A DNA stretch of 64,000 nucleotides from Bacteroidales bacterium (GCA_017999895.1 JAGNKY010000009.1:1-64000); one strand, 5' to 3'; positions 35,377 to 44,509 are shown, counted from the first letter of the stretch. Translations and numbers: made by a program. Notes: generated by a model not told the origin, from the sequence alone.

Positions 35377-36153
35377 TTACCAGTTAATTAATGTTTTCAC
35401 TCTCTCTTCTGCCGCTTTTGCTTCTCTCACTTTTTCTTGAACTTTCCTTTCGTTATTGGAAAGCGCCTCGAGTATCCTTTCAGCATCTTCTTTTGAAATA
35501 CCCTGTTGTTGCTGAGCTTGCTGGTTCTGTTGTTGATTCTCCTGTTGCTGTTGTTGATTTTGTTCCTTTTGTACTTGTTGATTATTATTTTCCCCTTTAT
35601 TCTCGTTTTTGTCATTCATATCCTGATCGCCTTTCTGTTTATCCTGGTTTTGCTGTTGTTGCTGTTGTTGCTGTTGTTGTTTAAGTAAATCCTGGGCATA
35701 AGCAAGATTGTATTTAGCCTTCATATTTTGAGGATTAAGCCTGAGAGAATTTTTATATGCATCTATACTCTCAGCTATCTTATTGGCTTTCAACAAAGAA
35801 TTACCAAGATTATAATAACTTTCTGATTTTTTAATCGCATTATTTTCAAGTTCAGAAGCTGCCATAAATTGTTTTGAAGCATCTTCAAATTTATTCTGCC
35901 GGTAAAGAGCGTCGCCCAGATTAAAAATAGCGCTTGTTGATGAATTATTTTTTTCGAGAGCTTTTCTATACAATATTTCCGATTCATTGAAATTGCCCTC
36001 ATAATATTTCGAATTTCCCTGACGAAGATATTTGCGTTCACTCTGAGAGAATGCCTGAAAATTTATTAAAATAAGTACAATATATAAGATGAATATTTTG
36101 CGAAGCTTATTATATTTATTCAGTAGCATTATATCTTTAGTATAATATCTCAT
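35377..36153 (-). CDS. batC: BatC: TPR protein with glutamine-rich tail
   Basis: A 258-aa protein with an N-terminal hydrophobic signal (about residues 20-36), three to four TPR units (about 40-155, e.g. SYYNLGNSLLKANKIAESIDAYKNSL), then a low-complexity region with a run of ten glutamines and further Q/N-rich sequence to about residue 220, and a short charged C-terminal helix. The TPR and position between batB and batD fit BatC. The tract is encoded partly by three perfect 9-nt repeats. ATG 36153 lies 7 nt after the batB stop; ATG 36129 is an alternative that shortens the N-terminus before the signal. Confidence 0.87.
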   Translation of the reverse strand: MRYYTKDIMLLNKYNKLRKIFILYIVLILINFQAFSQSERKYLRQGNSKYYEGNFNESEILYRKALEKNNSSTSAIFNLGDALYRQNKFEDASKQFMAASELENNAIKKSESYYNLGNSLLKANKIAESIDAYKNSLRLNPQNMKAKYNLAYAQDLLKQQQQQQQQQQNQDKQKGDQDMNDKNENKGENNNQQVQKEQNQQQQQENQQQNQQAQQQQGISKEDAERILEALSNNERKVQEKVREAKAAEERVKTLINW

Positions 36154-36160
36154 AATTGAA

Positions 36161-37207
36161 TCATATTTTTATCTTAAAAAGTTTAAGTCGGGATAATTTC
36201 CGATTTCGTTTTTCCATTATCAAGAAATCAATTATTAACAAAATCAAGGCAAGGCCGGCAAAAATCTGGAATTGGTCATTATATTCCGTATAGATTTTCC
36301 CTTCGAGTTCCTGTTTCTTCATTTTTCTTATTTCTGAGAAAATCTGTTCCAGTCCGAGGTTTATTGAGGAGGCTCTTACATATTTTCCATTTGCGGCAAG
36401 AGCTATTTCTTTCAGTATATTCTCGTTAAGTTTCGAAATAACTATATTTCCCTGAGGGTCTTTCAGATAATCTCTTTTACCGTTAATGTTTATAGCGATT
36501 GGAGCACCTTCGGGTGATCCAATTCCTATCGTATGGATAACTATTCCCTGTTTTGCGGCTTCTTTCGCTACTTCAACAGGGTCATCTTCATGGTTTTCAC
36601 CGTCAGTGATGATAATTATAGCCCGGCTCTTATTCTGACCCGGAGAAAACGATCGCATGGCAAGTGATATTGCCGAGCCTATTGCTGTTCCCTGTTTTGG
36701 AACCATTGACGGATTAATAGTTGATAAAAACATTTTTGCAGATATATAATCGGCAGTTATTGGCAGCTGCACATAAGCATCTCCGGCAAATACTATTAAA
36801 CCTATTTTGTCGTTTTCGAGGCTTTCAATCATACGTGAAATTGCTTGTTTTGAGCGTTCAAGCCGATTTGGCTGAATATCTTCGGCAAGCATTGAATTAC
36901 TGACATCGAGTGCAATAATTACTTCTACTCCTTCCCTTTTTACTTCTTCGATTTTTGAACCGAACTGAGGTCTTGCAAGAACTATTGAAATAAAAACCAG
37001 AGCCAAAATTTGTAAAATAAACTTAACCAGATGCCGGGTGGAAGAAAAATCAGGGATAAGTCTCAATACCACCGATATATTACCATATCTGGTCAATGCC
37101 CTTCTCCGTTTTGCATTGTTAACTATGAAGAGAACAATCAGAACAGGAACTGCAAGCAGCAAATAGAGAAACTGAGGGTTTGCGAATCTGAACAAATGCA
37201 TAGGCAC
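36161..37207 (-). CDS. batB: BatB: membrane VWA-domain protein
   Basis: A 348-aa protein with two N-terminal transmembrane segments (about residues 8-27 and 58-78), a VWA domain with the MIDAS motif DVSNSMLAEDI (DxSxS) near residue 100, the following metal-site threonine in PKQGTAIGSAIS and the aspartate in IITDGENHEDD, and a C-terminal helix near 313-330. VWA proteins bind partners through the metal site. It is paired with batA (6-nt gap) and followed by batC. Probably assembled by the MoxR ATPase encoded upstream, as in other MoxR-VWA systems. Confidence 0.92.
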   Translation of the reverse strand: MPMHLFRFANPQFLYLLLAVPVLIVLFIVNNAKRRRALTRYGNISVVLRLIPDFSSTRHLVKFILQILALVFISIVLARPQFGSKIEEVKREGVEVIIALDVSNSMLAEDIQPNRLERSKQAISRMIESLENDKIGLIVFAGDAYVQLPITADYISAKMFLSTINPSMVPKQGTAIGSAISLAMRSFSPGQNKSRAIIIITDGENHEDDPVEVAKEAAKQGIVIHTIGIGSPEGAPIAININGKRDYLKDPQGNIVISKLNENILKEIALAANGKYVRASSINLGLEQIFSEIRKMKKQELEGKIYTEYNDQFQIFAGLALILLIIDFLIMEKRNRKLSRLKLFKIKI

Positions 37208-37213
37208 TTCCCT

Positions 37214-38206
37214 TTATGTAAGACTTTTTAAAATAGTGTTCCTTACAAAAATTTCAATCAGAAACAAAATAGCGGCAATCAGTGCAGGGAGGAAGAATTT
37301 TTCCTCCCTCATTCTATATTGCCGCACATCTATTTTTGATTTTTCCATCTTATCTATTTCATCATATATCTGAACTAGTTTTTCATTATCCGTTGCTCTA
37401 AAATATTTTCCGCCTGTCATATCGGCAATATTTTTAAGTACCTCCTCGTCAATTTCAACCTGCATATCCTGATACCTCATTCCGAAAGGTGTCATTACTG
37501 GATAAGGGGCCACTCCTCTTGTACCAACACCTATCGTATAAACTCTCACTCCAAAAGTTTTTGCAATCTCGGCAGCAGTAAGTGGGGCGATGATTCCTCT
37601 GTTATTAACTCCATCTGTAAGAAGAATCACAACTTTGCTTTTGCCAGGTGCGTCTTTAATTCTGTTTATTGCAGTTGCAAGTCCTTCTCCTATAGCAGTT
37701 CCATCTTCAATAATTCCGCTATGGATTTCTCTTAAAAGATTTATAAGAACAGCATGGTCGGTTGTCAGTGGGCATTGAGTAAAACTTTCGCCACTAAAAA
37801 TTACAAGGCCAATTCTATCGTAAGGTCTGCCCGAAATAAATTCAATTGCGACATTTTTTGAGGCTTCAAGTCGGTCGGGTTTAAAATCGCGAGCAAGCAT
37901 GCTCCCTGAAATATCAAGCGCGATAATTATATCTATTCCTTCAGTTGATACTTCCTGGTAAGTGTTTGTAGCCTGAGGCCGGGCAAGAGCAACAATCAAC
38001 AATCCGACAGCTAATACTCTCAAAGTGAATAAAATATGACGAAGTATTACTCTGAAAGTTACAGGGTGATTTTCAAAAGGGGAAATAGAAGAAACTCTGA
38101 GTGCAGCAGTTGATTTTCTATATCTTAAAATGTAAAGTAATATCATTAATGGCAGGAGGGCCAGTAAGTATAAAAATCCTGGAGATGCAAATACAATACC
38201 TCTCAT
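37214..38206 (-). CDS. batA: BatA: membrane VWA-domain protein
   Basis: A 330-aa protein with the same plan as BatB: two N-terminal helices (about residues 8-26 and 57-77), a VWA domain with MIDAS DISGSMLARDF near 96, DGTAIGEGLATA, and LLTDGVNNRG, and a C-terminal helix (about 306-324). Its start overlaps the stop of the upstream membrane protein gene by 4 nt. With BatB it probably forms a periplasm-facing pair bound by BatD. It belongs to the aerotolerance operon; the precise biochemical role is unknown. Confidence 0.92.
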   Translation of the reverse strand: MRGIVFASPGFLYLLALLPLMILLYILRYRKSTAALRVSSISPFENHPVTFRVILRHILFTLRVLAVGLLIVALARPQATNTYQEVSTEGIDIIIALDISGSMLARDFKPDRLEASKNVAIEFISGRPYDRIGLVIFSGESFTQCPLTTDHAVLINLLREIHSGIIEDGTAIGEGLATAINRIKDAPGKSKVVILLTDGVNNRGIIAPLTAAEIAKTFGVRVYTIGVGTRGVAPYPVMTPFGMRYQDMQVEIDEEVLKNIADMTGGKYFRATDNEKLVQIYDEIDKMEKSKIDVRQYRMREEKFFLPALIAAILFLIEIFVRNTILKSLT

Positions 38207-39189
38207 TCGTTTATTTCCTCTTTTGATGAATCAGTTTTTTCTTTTTCTGTTTCAGGAGTCTGCTCCGTAACCATAGTTGATTTAATATAATCCCATGCAT
38301 AGTCGAAAAGAAGTTCATTCTCGCTCGGTTCAGGCTTATATTTTGCAAATTTTACCAGATCCCCTTCAGTAAGAATTTTTCTTAGTTTAATATAATTTTC
38401 ATCCTCGCTCACTCCTGCCAATAATAATGCCTGAAGTGTTTCGGATGTTGTCATTTCCAGGGCCGGCACTGAATACCTGTTCATAAGATATTGTCTAATT
38501 ATTTCTGTTAGCCTGGCATAGTATTTTTTAATTTCTCCTTTTTCCCATAGTTTTTCCGATTTTAGTTTTTCAAGTTCCCTGAAAGCAATTATATGTGCTG
38601 GTTCGGAAGGTCTAATGACTTGCATAGAGGGTTCTTCCTTTTTCCGGTGTTTTATTATCTTTATTATTACCCATATAAGTAACCCTATAAATAATGCAAG
38701 GAGAATCCATGGGATAACCTCTCCTGCTGTAACAGGGACGCGTGCAGGGTCGACTATATCGAAAATTGCAGAAGTTGTATCCGGAGGGGTTATTTTAACC
38801 CTCATTACCTGAAGCCAGGCGTAATCAGAATAAAACCTGCGGATGCCCGAGCCGGTCTTTAACTCGGCATAAACAGGTGGAACCTGATAGAATCCTGAAT
38901 CGAATGAGGTTACTAAATATTCGTGCTTTATCCTTATATAATTATCGTTTAAAATGGATGAATCAATAACTGGACCTTTAAGTATCTCAATTTGTTTAAT
39001 TAAAGTGTCTTTAAATATAGGTAAAGTAAGAGGTAAATCCTTTGGTTTATCAAACGTTATTATATATCTGACATGGTCGCCAATATATATTTTGGTCGAG
39101 TCAAAAGAGGCCTTTACTCTCACATCCTGTGGTAACGTATAAGAAGATAAAATAAAAATCAAAAAAAACGATAATATAAAACGCCTCAT
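38203..39189 (-). CDS. Bat-operon membrane protein (signal peptide, beta domain, one helix)
   Basis: A 328-aa protein with a signal peptide (ends SYTLPQ), a periplasmic beta-rich domain similar in style to BatD (VRVKASFDSTKIYIGDHVRY), a transmembrane helix near residues 160-182, and a cytoplasmic helical region (EPAHIIAFRELEKLKSEKLW) that ends in a charged Lys/Glu tail. The cytoplasmic segment matches the DUF4381-like region found between DUF58 and batA genes in other genomes. It overlaps batA by 4 nt and directly follows the DUF58 gene with no gap, so it is a co-translated operon member. Confidence 0.8.
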   Translation of the reverse strand: MRRFILSFFLIFILSSYTLPQDVRVKASFDSTKIYIGDHVRYIITFDKPKDLPLTLPIFKDTLIKQIEILKGPVIDSSILNDNYIRIKHEYLVTSFDSGFYQVPPVYAELKTGSGIRRFYSDYAWLQVMRVKITPPDTTSAIFDIVDPARVPVTAGEVIPWILLALFIGLLIWVIIKIIKHRKKEEPSMQVIRPSEPAHIIAFRELEKLKSEKLWEKGEIKKYYARLTEIIRQYLMNRYSVPALEMTTSETLQALLLAGVSEDENYIKLRKILTEGDLVKFAKYKPEPSENELLFDYAWDYIKSTMVTEQTPETEKEKTDSSKEEINE

Positions 39190-40056
39190 TTATTGTCTTT
39201 TTTTAAAAAATCTTATCAAGGGCTGAACATAATCCTCGCCTGTAGAAATCCATGCCGAATCAACTCCAGCTTTTCGAAATACGTTCTGAATTGTTTTGGT
39301 ATGACTCTCCCACCATTTGGAATATTCCTCACGTACCTTTTTCAATGAAGTGTCAACCCATTTTTCCAATCCTGTTTCCGGATCACAAACTCTTACTAAA
39401 CCTAAATCAGATATCATTTTTTCTGCAGGGTCAAATATTTTGAGGGCTGCTATATCGTGTTTATTTGCCGCTATTCGTAATGATTCATCGAAATCGGGAG
39501 CTATAAAATCTGAAATAATGAATGCTGTACATCTTTTCTTTATGGCATTTGTCAGGTAACGTAGAGGTTCATTAAGATTAGTATTTTTGTTTTCAGGTTC
39601 AAAATCGAGGAGTTCTCTGATGATTCTTAAAATGTGTTTACTCCCTTTCTGTGGCCTTATAATTTTTTCAACTTTATTGGAAAAGAGAATAACTCCTGTC
39701 TTGTCGTTATTTAGGATAGCAGAAAATGAAAGCACTGCGGCAATTTCGGTCATTACCTCTCTTTTGAAACCAGTTGTGGTGCCGAACATACCCGAGCCGC
39801 TAACGTCAACGAGAAGCATAACTGTCAATTCCCTTTCCTCCTCGTAAACTTTCACGTAAGGATGGTTGAACCGGGCTGTTACATTCCAGTCTATGTTTCT
39901 GATATCATCGCCATATTGATATTCACGAACTTCGCTGAAGGCAATACCTCTGCCTTTGAATGCACTATGATACTGACCGGCAAAAATATGTTTGCTGAGT
40001 CCACGGGCCTTAATCTCTATTCTTCTTACCTTTTTAAGAAGTTCAATAGTTTCCAC
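39190..40056 (-). CDS. DUF58 (VWA-like) protein
   Basis: A 288-aa soluble protein of the DUF58 family: HIFAGQYHSAFKGRGIAFSEVREYQYGDD, the family box DIRNIDWNVTARFNHPYVKVYEEERE, and a VWA-like core with LLVDVSGSGMFG near residue 80. DUF58 proteins regularly accompany MoxR ATPases and are thought to be partners or targets of their chaperone-like action. The gene lies 9 nt downstream of the small exported protein gene and abuts the next gene. Cytoplasmic location is inferred from the absence of any signal or helix. Confidence 0.9.
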   Translation of the reverse strand: METIELLKKVRRIEIKARGLSKHIFAGQYHSAFKGRGIAFSEVREYQYGDDIRNIDWNVTARFNHPYVKVYEEERELTVMLLVDVSGSGMFGTTTGFKREVMTEIAAVLSFSAILNNDKTGVILFSNKVEKIIRPQKGSKHILRIIRELLDFEPENKNTNLNEPLRYLTNAIKKRCTAFIISDFIAPDFDESLRIAANKHDIAALKIFDPAEKMISDLGLVRVCDPETGLEKWVDTSLKKVREEYSKWWESHTKTIQNVFRKAGVDSAWISTGEDYVQPLIRFFKKRQ

Positions 40057-40065
40057 AATAATCTA

Positions 40066-40500
40066 TTATATTTTTGGTTTGACATTGATACTGATATTCA
40101 ATGTCCATTCTTCGTCTTTAAGTTCAACCGAGTATTTTTGTCCGTTCCTTTCATCTTCCCACTGGTTATTTCCAATCGGTTTGTATTTTGAGTTAAGTTC
40201 GGCTATTTTATTATCTTTAAGGTTTTTATCACATAATAGTCTGATACTTCTGCAAACCGAATCGGCTGATAAAAAGAAAAATAGCGTTTGTGTCTGACCT
40301 CTGTCGGTATATTTCAGATATCTGAAAGTATTGTTGAAGGTCAAACCCTGAAGAACCATATCTTTTTGGTTCACTTTCATATAATTTCTCACTTCTCTTT
40401 CGTGATATCCGATAAGATTAGGCTGCCCCTTTGCCGGGAAAAAAACAATCAGGCAACCAGTAATAATTATAATAAAAGCTTTTATTGATTTAATTTTCAT
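40066..40500 (-). CDS. Small exported protein in the bat operon, unknown
   Basis: A 144-aa protein with a signal peptide (hydrophobic about residues 8-22, ending PAKGQ) and a small alpha/beta domain (GYHEREVRNYMKVNQKD, RSIRLLCDKNLKDNK, KYSVELKDEEWTLNIS). It sits between moxR (3-nt gap) and the DUF58 gene (9-nt gap), so it is certainly in the operon, but it is not one of the named Bat proteins. No metal or catalytic motif is visible. A substrate-binding or inhibitor-like role in the periplasm is possible. I do not recognise the family. Confidence 0.75.
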   Translation of the reverse strand: MKIKSIKAFIIIITGCLIVFFPAKGQPNLIGYHEREVRNYMKVNQKDMVLQGLTFNNTFRYLKYTDRGQTQTLFFFLSADSVCRSIRLLCDKNLKDNKIAELNSKYKPIGNNQWEDERNGQKYSVELKDEEWTLNISINVKPKI

Positions 40501-40503
40501 ATT

Positions 40504-41499
40504 CTAAGGAACTTCTATTGTATTAAGGATTTCGGTGATAATATGATCCTGATTGATATTTTCAGCTTCGGCCTCATAAGTAAGTCCTATTCTGTGACGC
40601 ATTACATCGGCACATACTGCTCTTATATCTTCAGGAATTACATAGCCCCTACGCTGGATAAAAGCATAAGCTTTGGATGCAAGTGCAAGGTATATTGAAG
40701 CTCTGGGGGATGCTCCGTAAGAGATCATGCCTGAAAACTTCGCAAGGTTGAATTTTTCCGGCTCGCGTGTAGCAAAAACAATATTAAGAATATAATCTTC
40801 GATTTTTTCATCCATATATACTTCTCTGACAATATTTCTGGCATTAAGGATATCGGAAGTTTTTATTACAGTATCTGTTTTAGGAAATTCCTTTGCAATA
40901 TTTTCGCGTAATATACTTTTTTCCTCGCTCATAGTTGGATAACCAATGAGTACTTTCAGCATGAACCTGTCGACCTGTGCTTCCGGAAGCGGGTAAGTAC
41001 CTTCCTGCTCGATAGGGTTCTGTGTGGCCAGAACAAGAAAAGGCTCATCAAGTTTAAAAGTATATTCACCAATTGTAACCTGTCTTTCCTGCATTGCTTC
41101 AAGAAGGGCGCTCTGAACTTTCGCAGGCGACCTGTTTATTTCATCAGCAAGTATGAAATTGGCAAAAATCGGTCCCTTCCTTACTGTAAATTCTTCCGTT
41201 TTCTGGCTATAAATCATTGTACCTGTCAAATCGGCAGGCAAAAGATCAGGAGTAAACTGTATCCTGCTGAATTTGGCTTCGATTATCGAAGCCAATGTTC
41301 TAATTGCCAGTGTTTTTGCGAGTCCTGGTACACCTTCAAGAAGAATATGTCCATTAGACAGTAACCCAATAAGCAAACTTTCAATAAGGTGTTTCTGCCC
41401 AATTATTACTTTGCTCATTTCCATCTTTATTAAATCGACAAAGGCACTTTCTTCCCTGATCTTTTCATTAAGAATTTTAATATCGGCGGTCTGTTCCAT
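40504..41499 (-). CDS. moxR: MoxR-family AAA+ ATPase
   Basis: A 331-aa AAA+ protein of the AAA_3/MoxR type: Walker A-type loop GVPGLAKTLAIR (about residue 55), sensor stretch FTPDLLPADLTGT, Walker B FILADEINRSPAKVQSALLEAMQE, and ATQNPIEQEGTYPLPEAQVDRF. It is the first gene of the aerotolerance operon. MoxR ATPases act with VWA-domain proteins (here DUF58, BatA, BatB), probably as chaperones in complex assembly. A perfect -7 element TACTTTTG lies at 41519-41526 on the minus strand, about 20 nt upstream of the start. Confidence 0.95.
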   Translation of the reverse strand: MEQTADIKILNEKIREESAFVDLIKMEMSKVIIGQKHLIESLLIGLLSNGHILLEGVPGLAKTLAIRTLASIIEAKFSRIQFTPDLLPADLTGTMIYSQKTEEFTVRKGPIFANFILADEINRSPAKVQSALLEAMQERQVTIGEYTFKLDEPFLVLATQNPIEQEGTYPLPEAQVDRFMLKVLIGYPTMSEEKSILRENIAKEFPKTDTVIKTSDILNARNIVREVYMDEKIEDYILNIVFATREPEKFNLAKFSGMISYGASPRASIYLALASKAYAFIQRRGYVIPEDIRAVCADVMRHRIGLTYEAEAENINQDHIITEILNTIEVP

Positions 41500-41518
41500 A
41501 TTTATTTTTTAAAAGCTG

Positions 41519-41526
41519 CAAAAGTA
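41519..41526 (-). promoter_or_regulatory. Probable -7 promoter element of the moxR-bat operon
   Basis: On the minus strand this reads TACTTTTG, a perfect TAnnTTTG match to the Bacteroidota -7 consensus, 20 nt upstream of the moxR start. A good -33 TTTG at 19-nt spacing was not found. Confidence 0.5.
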
Positions 41527-41634
41527 AATAAATAATTATTTGTTATTAAAAAACCAGAAAGACAAAAAAATAACACAAATCTGAAAAGTCATGTTAATAT
41601 GTGTTAAAATATTGTTAAATGAAGTAGAAGATTT

Positions 41635-42825
41635 TTACTTGTTAAATAAAACAACCTGATTAAAAGGATACCAGGGGAAATTAGCTCTGTAACCGCTTTT
41701 GAAAGCCAAAATCATTATAGCAGGAACAAGTGCAATATTTGTATATCCGGTAAAAACAAGAGCAATCAGAATAGAAATAATTGAAAGCCAAAAAACAATT
41801 TTGAACCATATAATTCCATTTTTGTTCAGAGCAAGCGATAAAAGGCATAGTAATATAAACGGATTGCACCATATTATATTCAGATTCAACTTTGTTTGTT
41901 CGTGGTCGGTGATGAAGTTGAAAAATATCATCAAAATAGATAGAATCGTGAAAATTGCAAATAAAGCTATATCTAAATAATAGATAAACAATGTATTCTG
42001 AAATTTTACACTAACAAGAAGTATTAAAACGAAAATTACAATCAAGATTAACATTGGAGAAGAGTAAAATGGTGGTTTTTGTTGCATTGATTCAAATTCA
42101 AAAATTGTCTCTATATTCTGGAGTAATGGTATCATTTTTCTGTTACGGTTAATTACAACTTGTGAAAGGTTTCTTTGCAAGTCGAGAGGTAGAAACATTT
42201 GATCGCGAAATGTTGCTTTTTTATCTGCAGGAAGGCCAAGTAAAAAATCTATACCAAGTTTCAGCCATGGATAATTACGATGGTATTCCGATAGTTTTTG
42301 TCTGAAAGTAGGGATTTCGTTATTCTCATATGGTGGATAGATAAGCTTTCCGTTATATATTTTTTCAAATAGGTCGCGTATTCTTGTAGAGCAATTGTCG
42401 TAGAAAAAATCGTACAGGTAAAAAATATTTTCAGGTTTTAAATTTTCTTCAAGAAGAGCCATCAAGTACTTTAAATCTTCCGATTCCATGTTTACCTTCT
42501 GCGAATAAACTGATCTTTTATCAATTAGATATTCTTCCAGAAAAACATTATAGGGATAAACACCGAGCATATATCTTAATTTGCCGCTTGCAAATTTCCA
42601 CACAAAATTTTTCGTGTTGAAATCGAAAACTCCCCAATTATAAACAACATCAATACCTGCCGAGGGAATAGCTACTCTGATAGCGCTGTGCCCATATAAC
42701 GAGTAGGTTTCAGTGCCAGGAGAGCATGTTATAAGGTAAACCGATGTATCGTTTACTACCTGACTTCTAAGATTAACCAGACATGTAAATATAAGTAGAG
42801 CTGAAAGTATAAATCTGAATTTCAT
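41635..42825 (-). CDS. DUF4105 (Lnb N-terminal-like) membrane protein
   Basis: A 396-aa protein with a signal peptide, an N-terminal periplasmic domain with the NlpC/P60-like features of DUF4105 (YGHSAIRVAI with a histidine, and FYDNCSTRIRDLFEK with a cysteine), and four to five C-terminal transmembrane helices from about residue 258 to 385. The histidine and cysteine could form a catalytic pair of a papain-like hydrolase. The family is widespread in Bacteroidota and its substrate is not known to me. It is a single gene, 135 nt downstream of and in the same direction as moxR transcription, which starts in the gap and runs away from it only after moxR itself. Confidence 0.8.
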   Translation of the reverse strand: MKFRFILSALLIFTCLVNLRSQVVNDTSVYLITCSPGTETYSLYGHSAIRVAIPSAGIDVVYNWGVFDFNTKNFVWKFASGKLRYMLGVYPYNVFLEEYLIDKRSVYSQKVNMESEDLKYLMALLEENLKPENIFYLYDFFYDNCSTRIRDLFEKIYNGKLIYPPYENNEIPTFRQKLSEYHRNYPWLKLGIDFLLGLPADKKATFRDQMFLPLDLQRNLSQVVINRNRKMIPLLQNIETIFEFESMQQKPPFYSSPMLILIVIFVLILLVSVKFQNTLFIYYLDIALFAIFTILSILMIFFNFITDHEQTKLNLNIIWCNPFILLCLLSLALNKNGIIWFKIVFWLSIISILIALVFTGYTNIALVPAIMILAFKSGYRANFPWYPFNQVVLFNK

Positions 42826-42990
42826 CGTTTTACAGTTATAAGTATAATTTTATTTCCTGCAAATCATATATTTTGCCTGAAATATTCATAAAATAAACCA
42901 TATATTCGCTGTATGTAAACGTAAGCTTTTTTCTCAACAATAAAAATATTGAAATGCAACTATAAAAGCATTTTAAATTGATTTTTTTTC

Positions 42991-43614
42991 ATGGCAGGTT
43001 TCGACATCCTTTACAGTCTTAAATTATTGCCCGGTATAATCATCGGACTAACAGTGCACGAGTTCAGTCATGCCTTTATAGCGCAGAGATGCGGTGATAA
43101 CACTTCTGCGGAACAGGGCAGAGTAACTCTTAACCCGCTGAAGCATATAGATCTTCTTGGATTTTTGATGCTTTTCATAGCCGGTTTTGGCTGGGCAAAA
43201 CCTGTGCAGTTCAATGAAATGAACTTGCGGAATCCAAAAATTGATGTTTTGAAAATTGCCGTTGCCGGCCCTCTTTCAAATGCCATAACTGCAATGTTAC
43301 TTTCGGTCATTTTTGTCGTTTTTAAATTTTCATTTGGCATTGCGGGTGAGCTCATTATTTATGCTATATTCATTAATTGGGGTTTGTTTATTTTTAACCT
43401 TATTCCTATTCCTCCCCTCGATGGTTCTCATCTCCTTTTTCAATGGTTCAAAAAATATCCGGAAGTATATAATGCAATATATAAATATGGTACAATAGCA
43501 CTTTTTATTCTTCTGATTTTAGCTATTGGCTCAAATAAAAACCTTTTGCCAATTGGGTCGCTTATTGAATTTATTTCCAAAGGATTCCTCAAAGTTTTGG
43601 GATATTATTTATAA
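42991..43614 (+). CDS. Site-2 protease-family (M50B) membrane metalloprotease
   Basis: A 207-aa, mainly hydrophobic protein with the zinc motif HEFSH in a membrane helix near residue 24 (GLTVHEFSHAFIAQRCGD) and the second metal-site motif NLIPIPPLDGSH near residue 145. It lacks the PDZ domain of RseP and matches the short Rv-type or rhomboid-like S2P subgroup. Such enzymes cut substrates within the membrane, for example anti-sigma factors. No obvious substrate gene adjoins. The methyltransferase gene follows 43 nt downstream in the same direction. Confidence 0.9.
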   Translation: MAGFDILYSLKLLPGIIIGLTVHEFSHAFIAQRCGDNTSAEQGRVTLNPLKHIDLLGFLMLFIAGFGWAKPVQFNEMNLRNPKIDVLKIAVAGPLSNAITAMLLSVIFVVFKFSFGIAGELIIYAIFINWGLFIFNLIPIPPLDGSHLLFQWFKKYPEVYNAIYKYGTIALFILLILAIGSNKNLLPIGSLIEFISKGFLKVLGYYL

Positions 43615-43657
43615 ATTTGAATTTTGTTGTTATTCATTTCTAACAAAATTAAGATTA

Positions 43658-44371
43658 ATGGTTAAAAAGAACTTACTGTCAGTTTTTATGTTATTTTTAA
43701 TAATGTTGTCTGTCTGTTCCCGGGCTTTTCCTCAAGAAGACAAGTACACTAAATTAAGGAAAGAGATGGTGAACAAACAAATTGTTGCCAACGGCATAAG
43801 GAATCCACAGATAATAAAGGCGATGCTTAAAGTTCCAAGGCATTTGTTTGTACCTGAAGAGTTAATTGACAGAGCGTATGATGATACGCCTTTGCCGATA
43901 GGTTATAATCAGACTATTTCTCAGCCTTTTATTGTGGCGTATATGACCGAGCTTTCGAAGCCCTCAAAAAATAAAAAAGCACTTGAAATTGGGACAGGTT
44001 CAGGATATCAGGCCGCGGTCCTTGCTGAACTAGTTGACAGTGTATATACTATTGAGATCATCCCTGAACTGGCAAAAGAAGCTGCTGAAAGGCTATCTCG
44101 TCTCGGATACAGAAATGTCGTTGTACGCACCGGCGACGGTTACAACGGCTGGAAAGAACATTCGCCATACGATATTATTTTAGTTACCGCTGCAGGTGAT
44201 CATATACCTCAGCCCCTTCTCGACCAACTTTCAGAAAATGGCAGGCTGATAATGCCTGTCGGCTCACCCTCATCGGCTCAATATCTATATCTTGCTGTAA
44301 AAAAGAATGGTAAGATTGAACGTACAAGACTTGCGATGGTAAGGTTTGTACCACTATTGAGAAGCAAATGA
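43658..44371 (+). CDS. pcm: Protein-L-isoaspartate O-methyltransferase, apparently exported
   Basis: A 237-aa PCMT with the conserved segments VPRHLFVPEE, YDDTPLPIGYNQTISQPFIVAYM, the SAM-binding loop ALEIGTGSGYQAAVLAELV, TGDGYNGW and LIMPVGSP. The enzyme methylates isoaspartate in damaged proteins to start repair. ATG 43658 adds a convincing signal peptide (VKKNLLSVFMLFLIMLSVC, then SRAFPQ); an earlier in-frame start at 43526 would overlap the protease gene and hide it. Export is odd because the methyl donor is cytoplasmic. An internal ATG at 43766 would give a cytosolic form of about 201 aa. Converges on the tRNA gene. Confidence 0.9.
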   Translation: MVKKNLLSVFMLFLIMLSVCSRAFPQEDKYTKLRKEMVNKQIVANGIRNPQIIKAMLKVPRHLFVPEELIDRAYDDTPLPIGYNQTISQPFIVAYMTELSKPSKNKKALEIGTGSGYQAAVLAELVDSVYTIEIIPELAKEAAERLSRLGYRNVVVRTGDGYNGWKEHSPYDIILVTAAGDHIPQPLLDQLSENGRLIMPVGSPSSAQYLYLAVKKNGKIERTRLAMVRFVPLLRSK

Positions 44372-44435
44372 TTTAAAATATTGAGTAATTCCTTTATTGC
44401 TGGATACTCGTTAAAGATAGCGAATTTATTTATTG

Positions 44436-44509
44436 TGATTCCGGAGCGATTCGAACGCTCGACCCACAGCTTAGAAGGCTGTTGCTCTATCCAACTGAGC
44501 TACGGAACC
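44436..44509 (-). tRNA. tRNA-Arg (anticodon TCT)
   Basis: On the minus strand a full cloverleaf can be drawn: acceptor GGTTCCG/CGGAATC with one G-U pair, D stem GCTC/GAGC, anticodon stem ACAGC/GCTGT around loop CTTCTAA (anticodon TCT, reads AGA), and T stem GAGCG/CGCTC with TTCGAAT. The discriminator base is A, and CCA is not encoded. Length 74 nt. Confidence 0.97.

Noticed and set aside
35391..35688. Leucine-rich open frames opposite batC
   Set aside because: They are the reverse reading of the glutamine repeats (CTG/TTG), an expected artefact.
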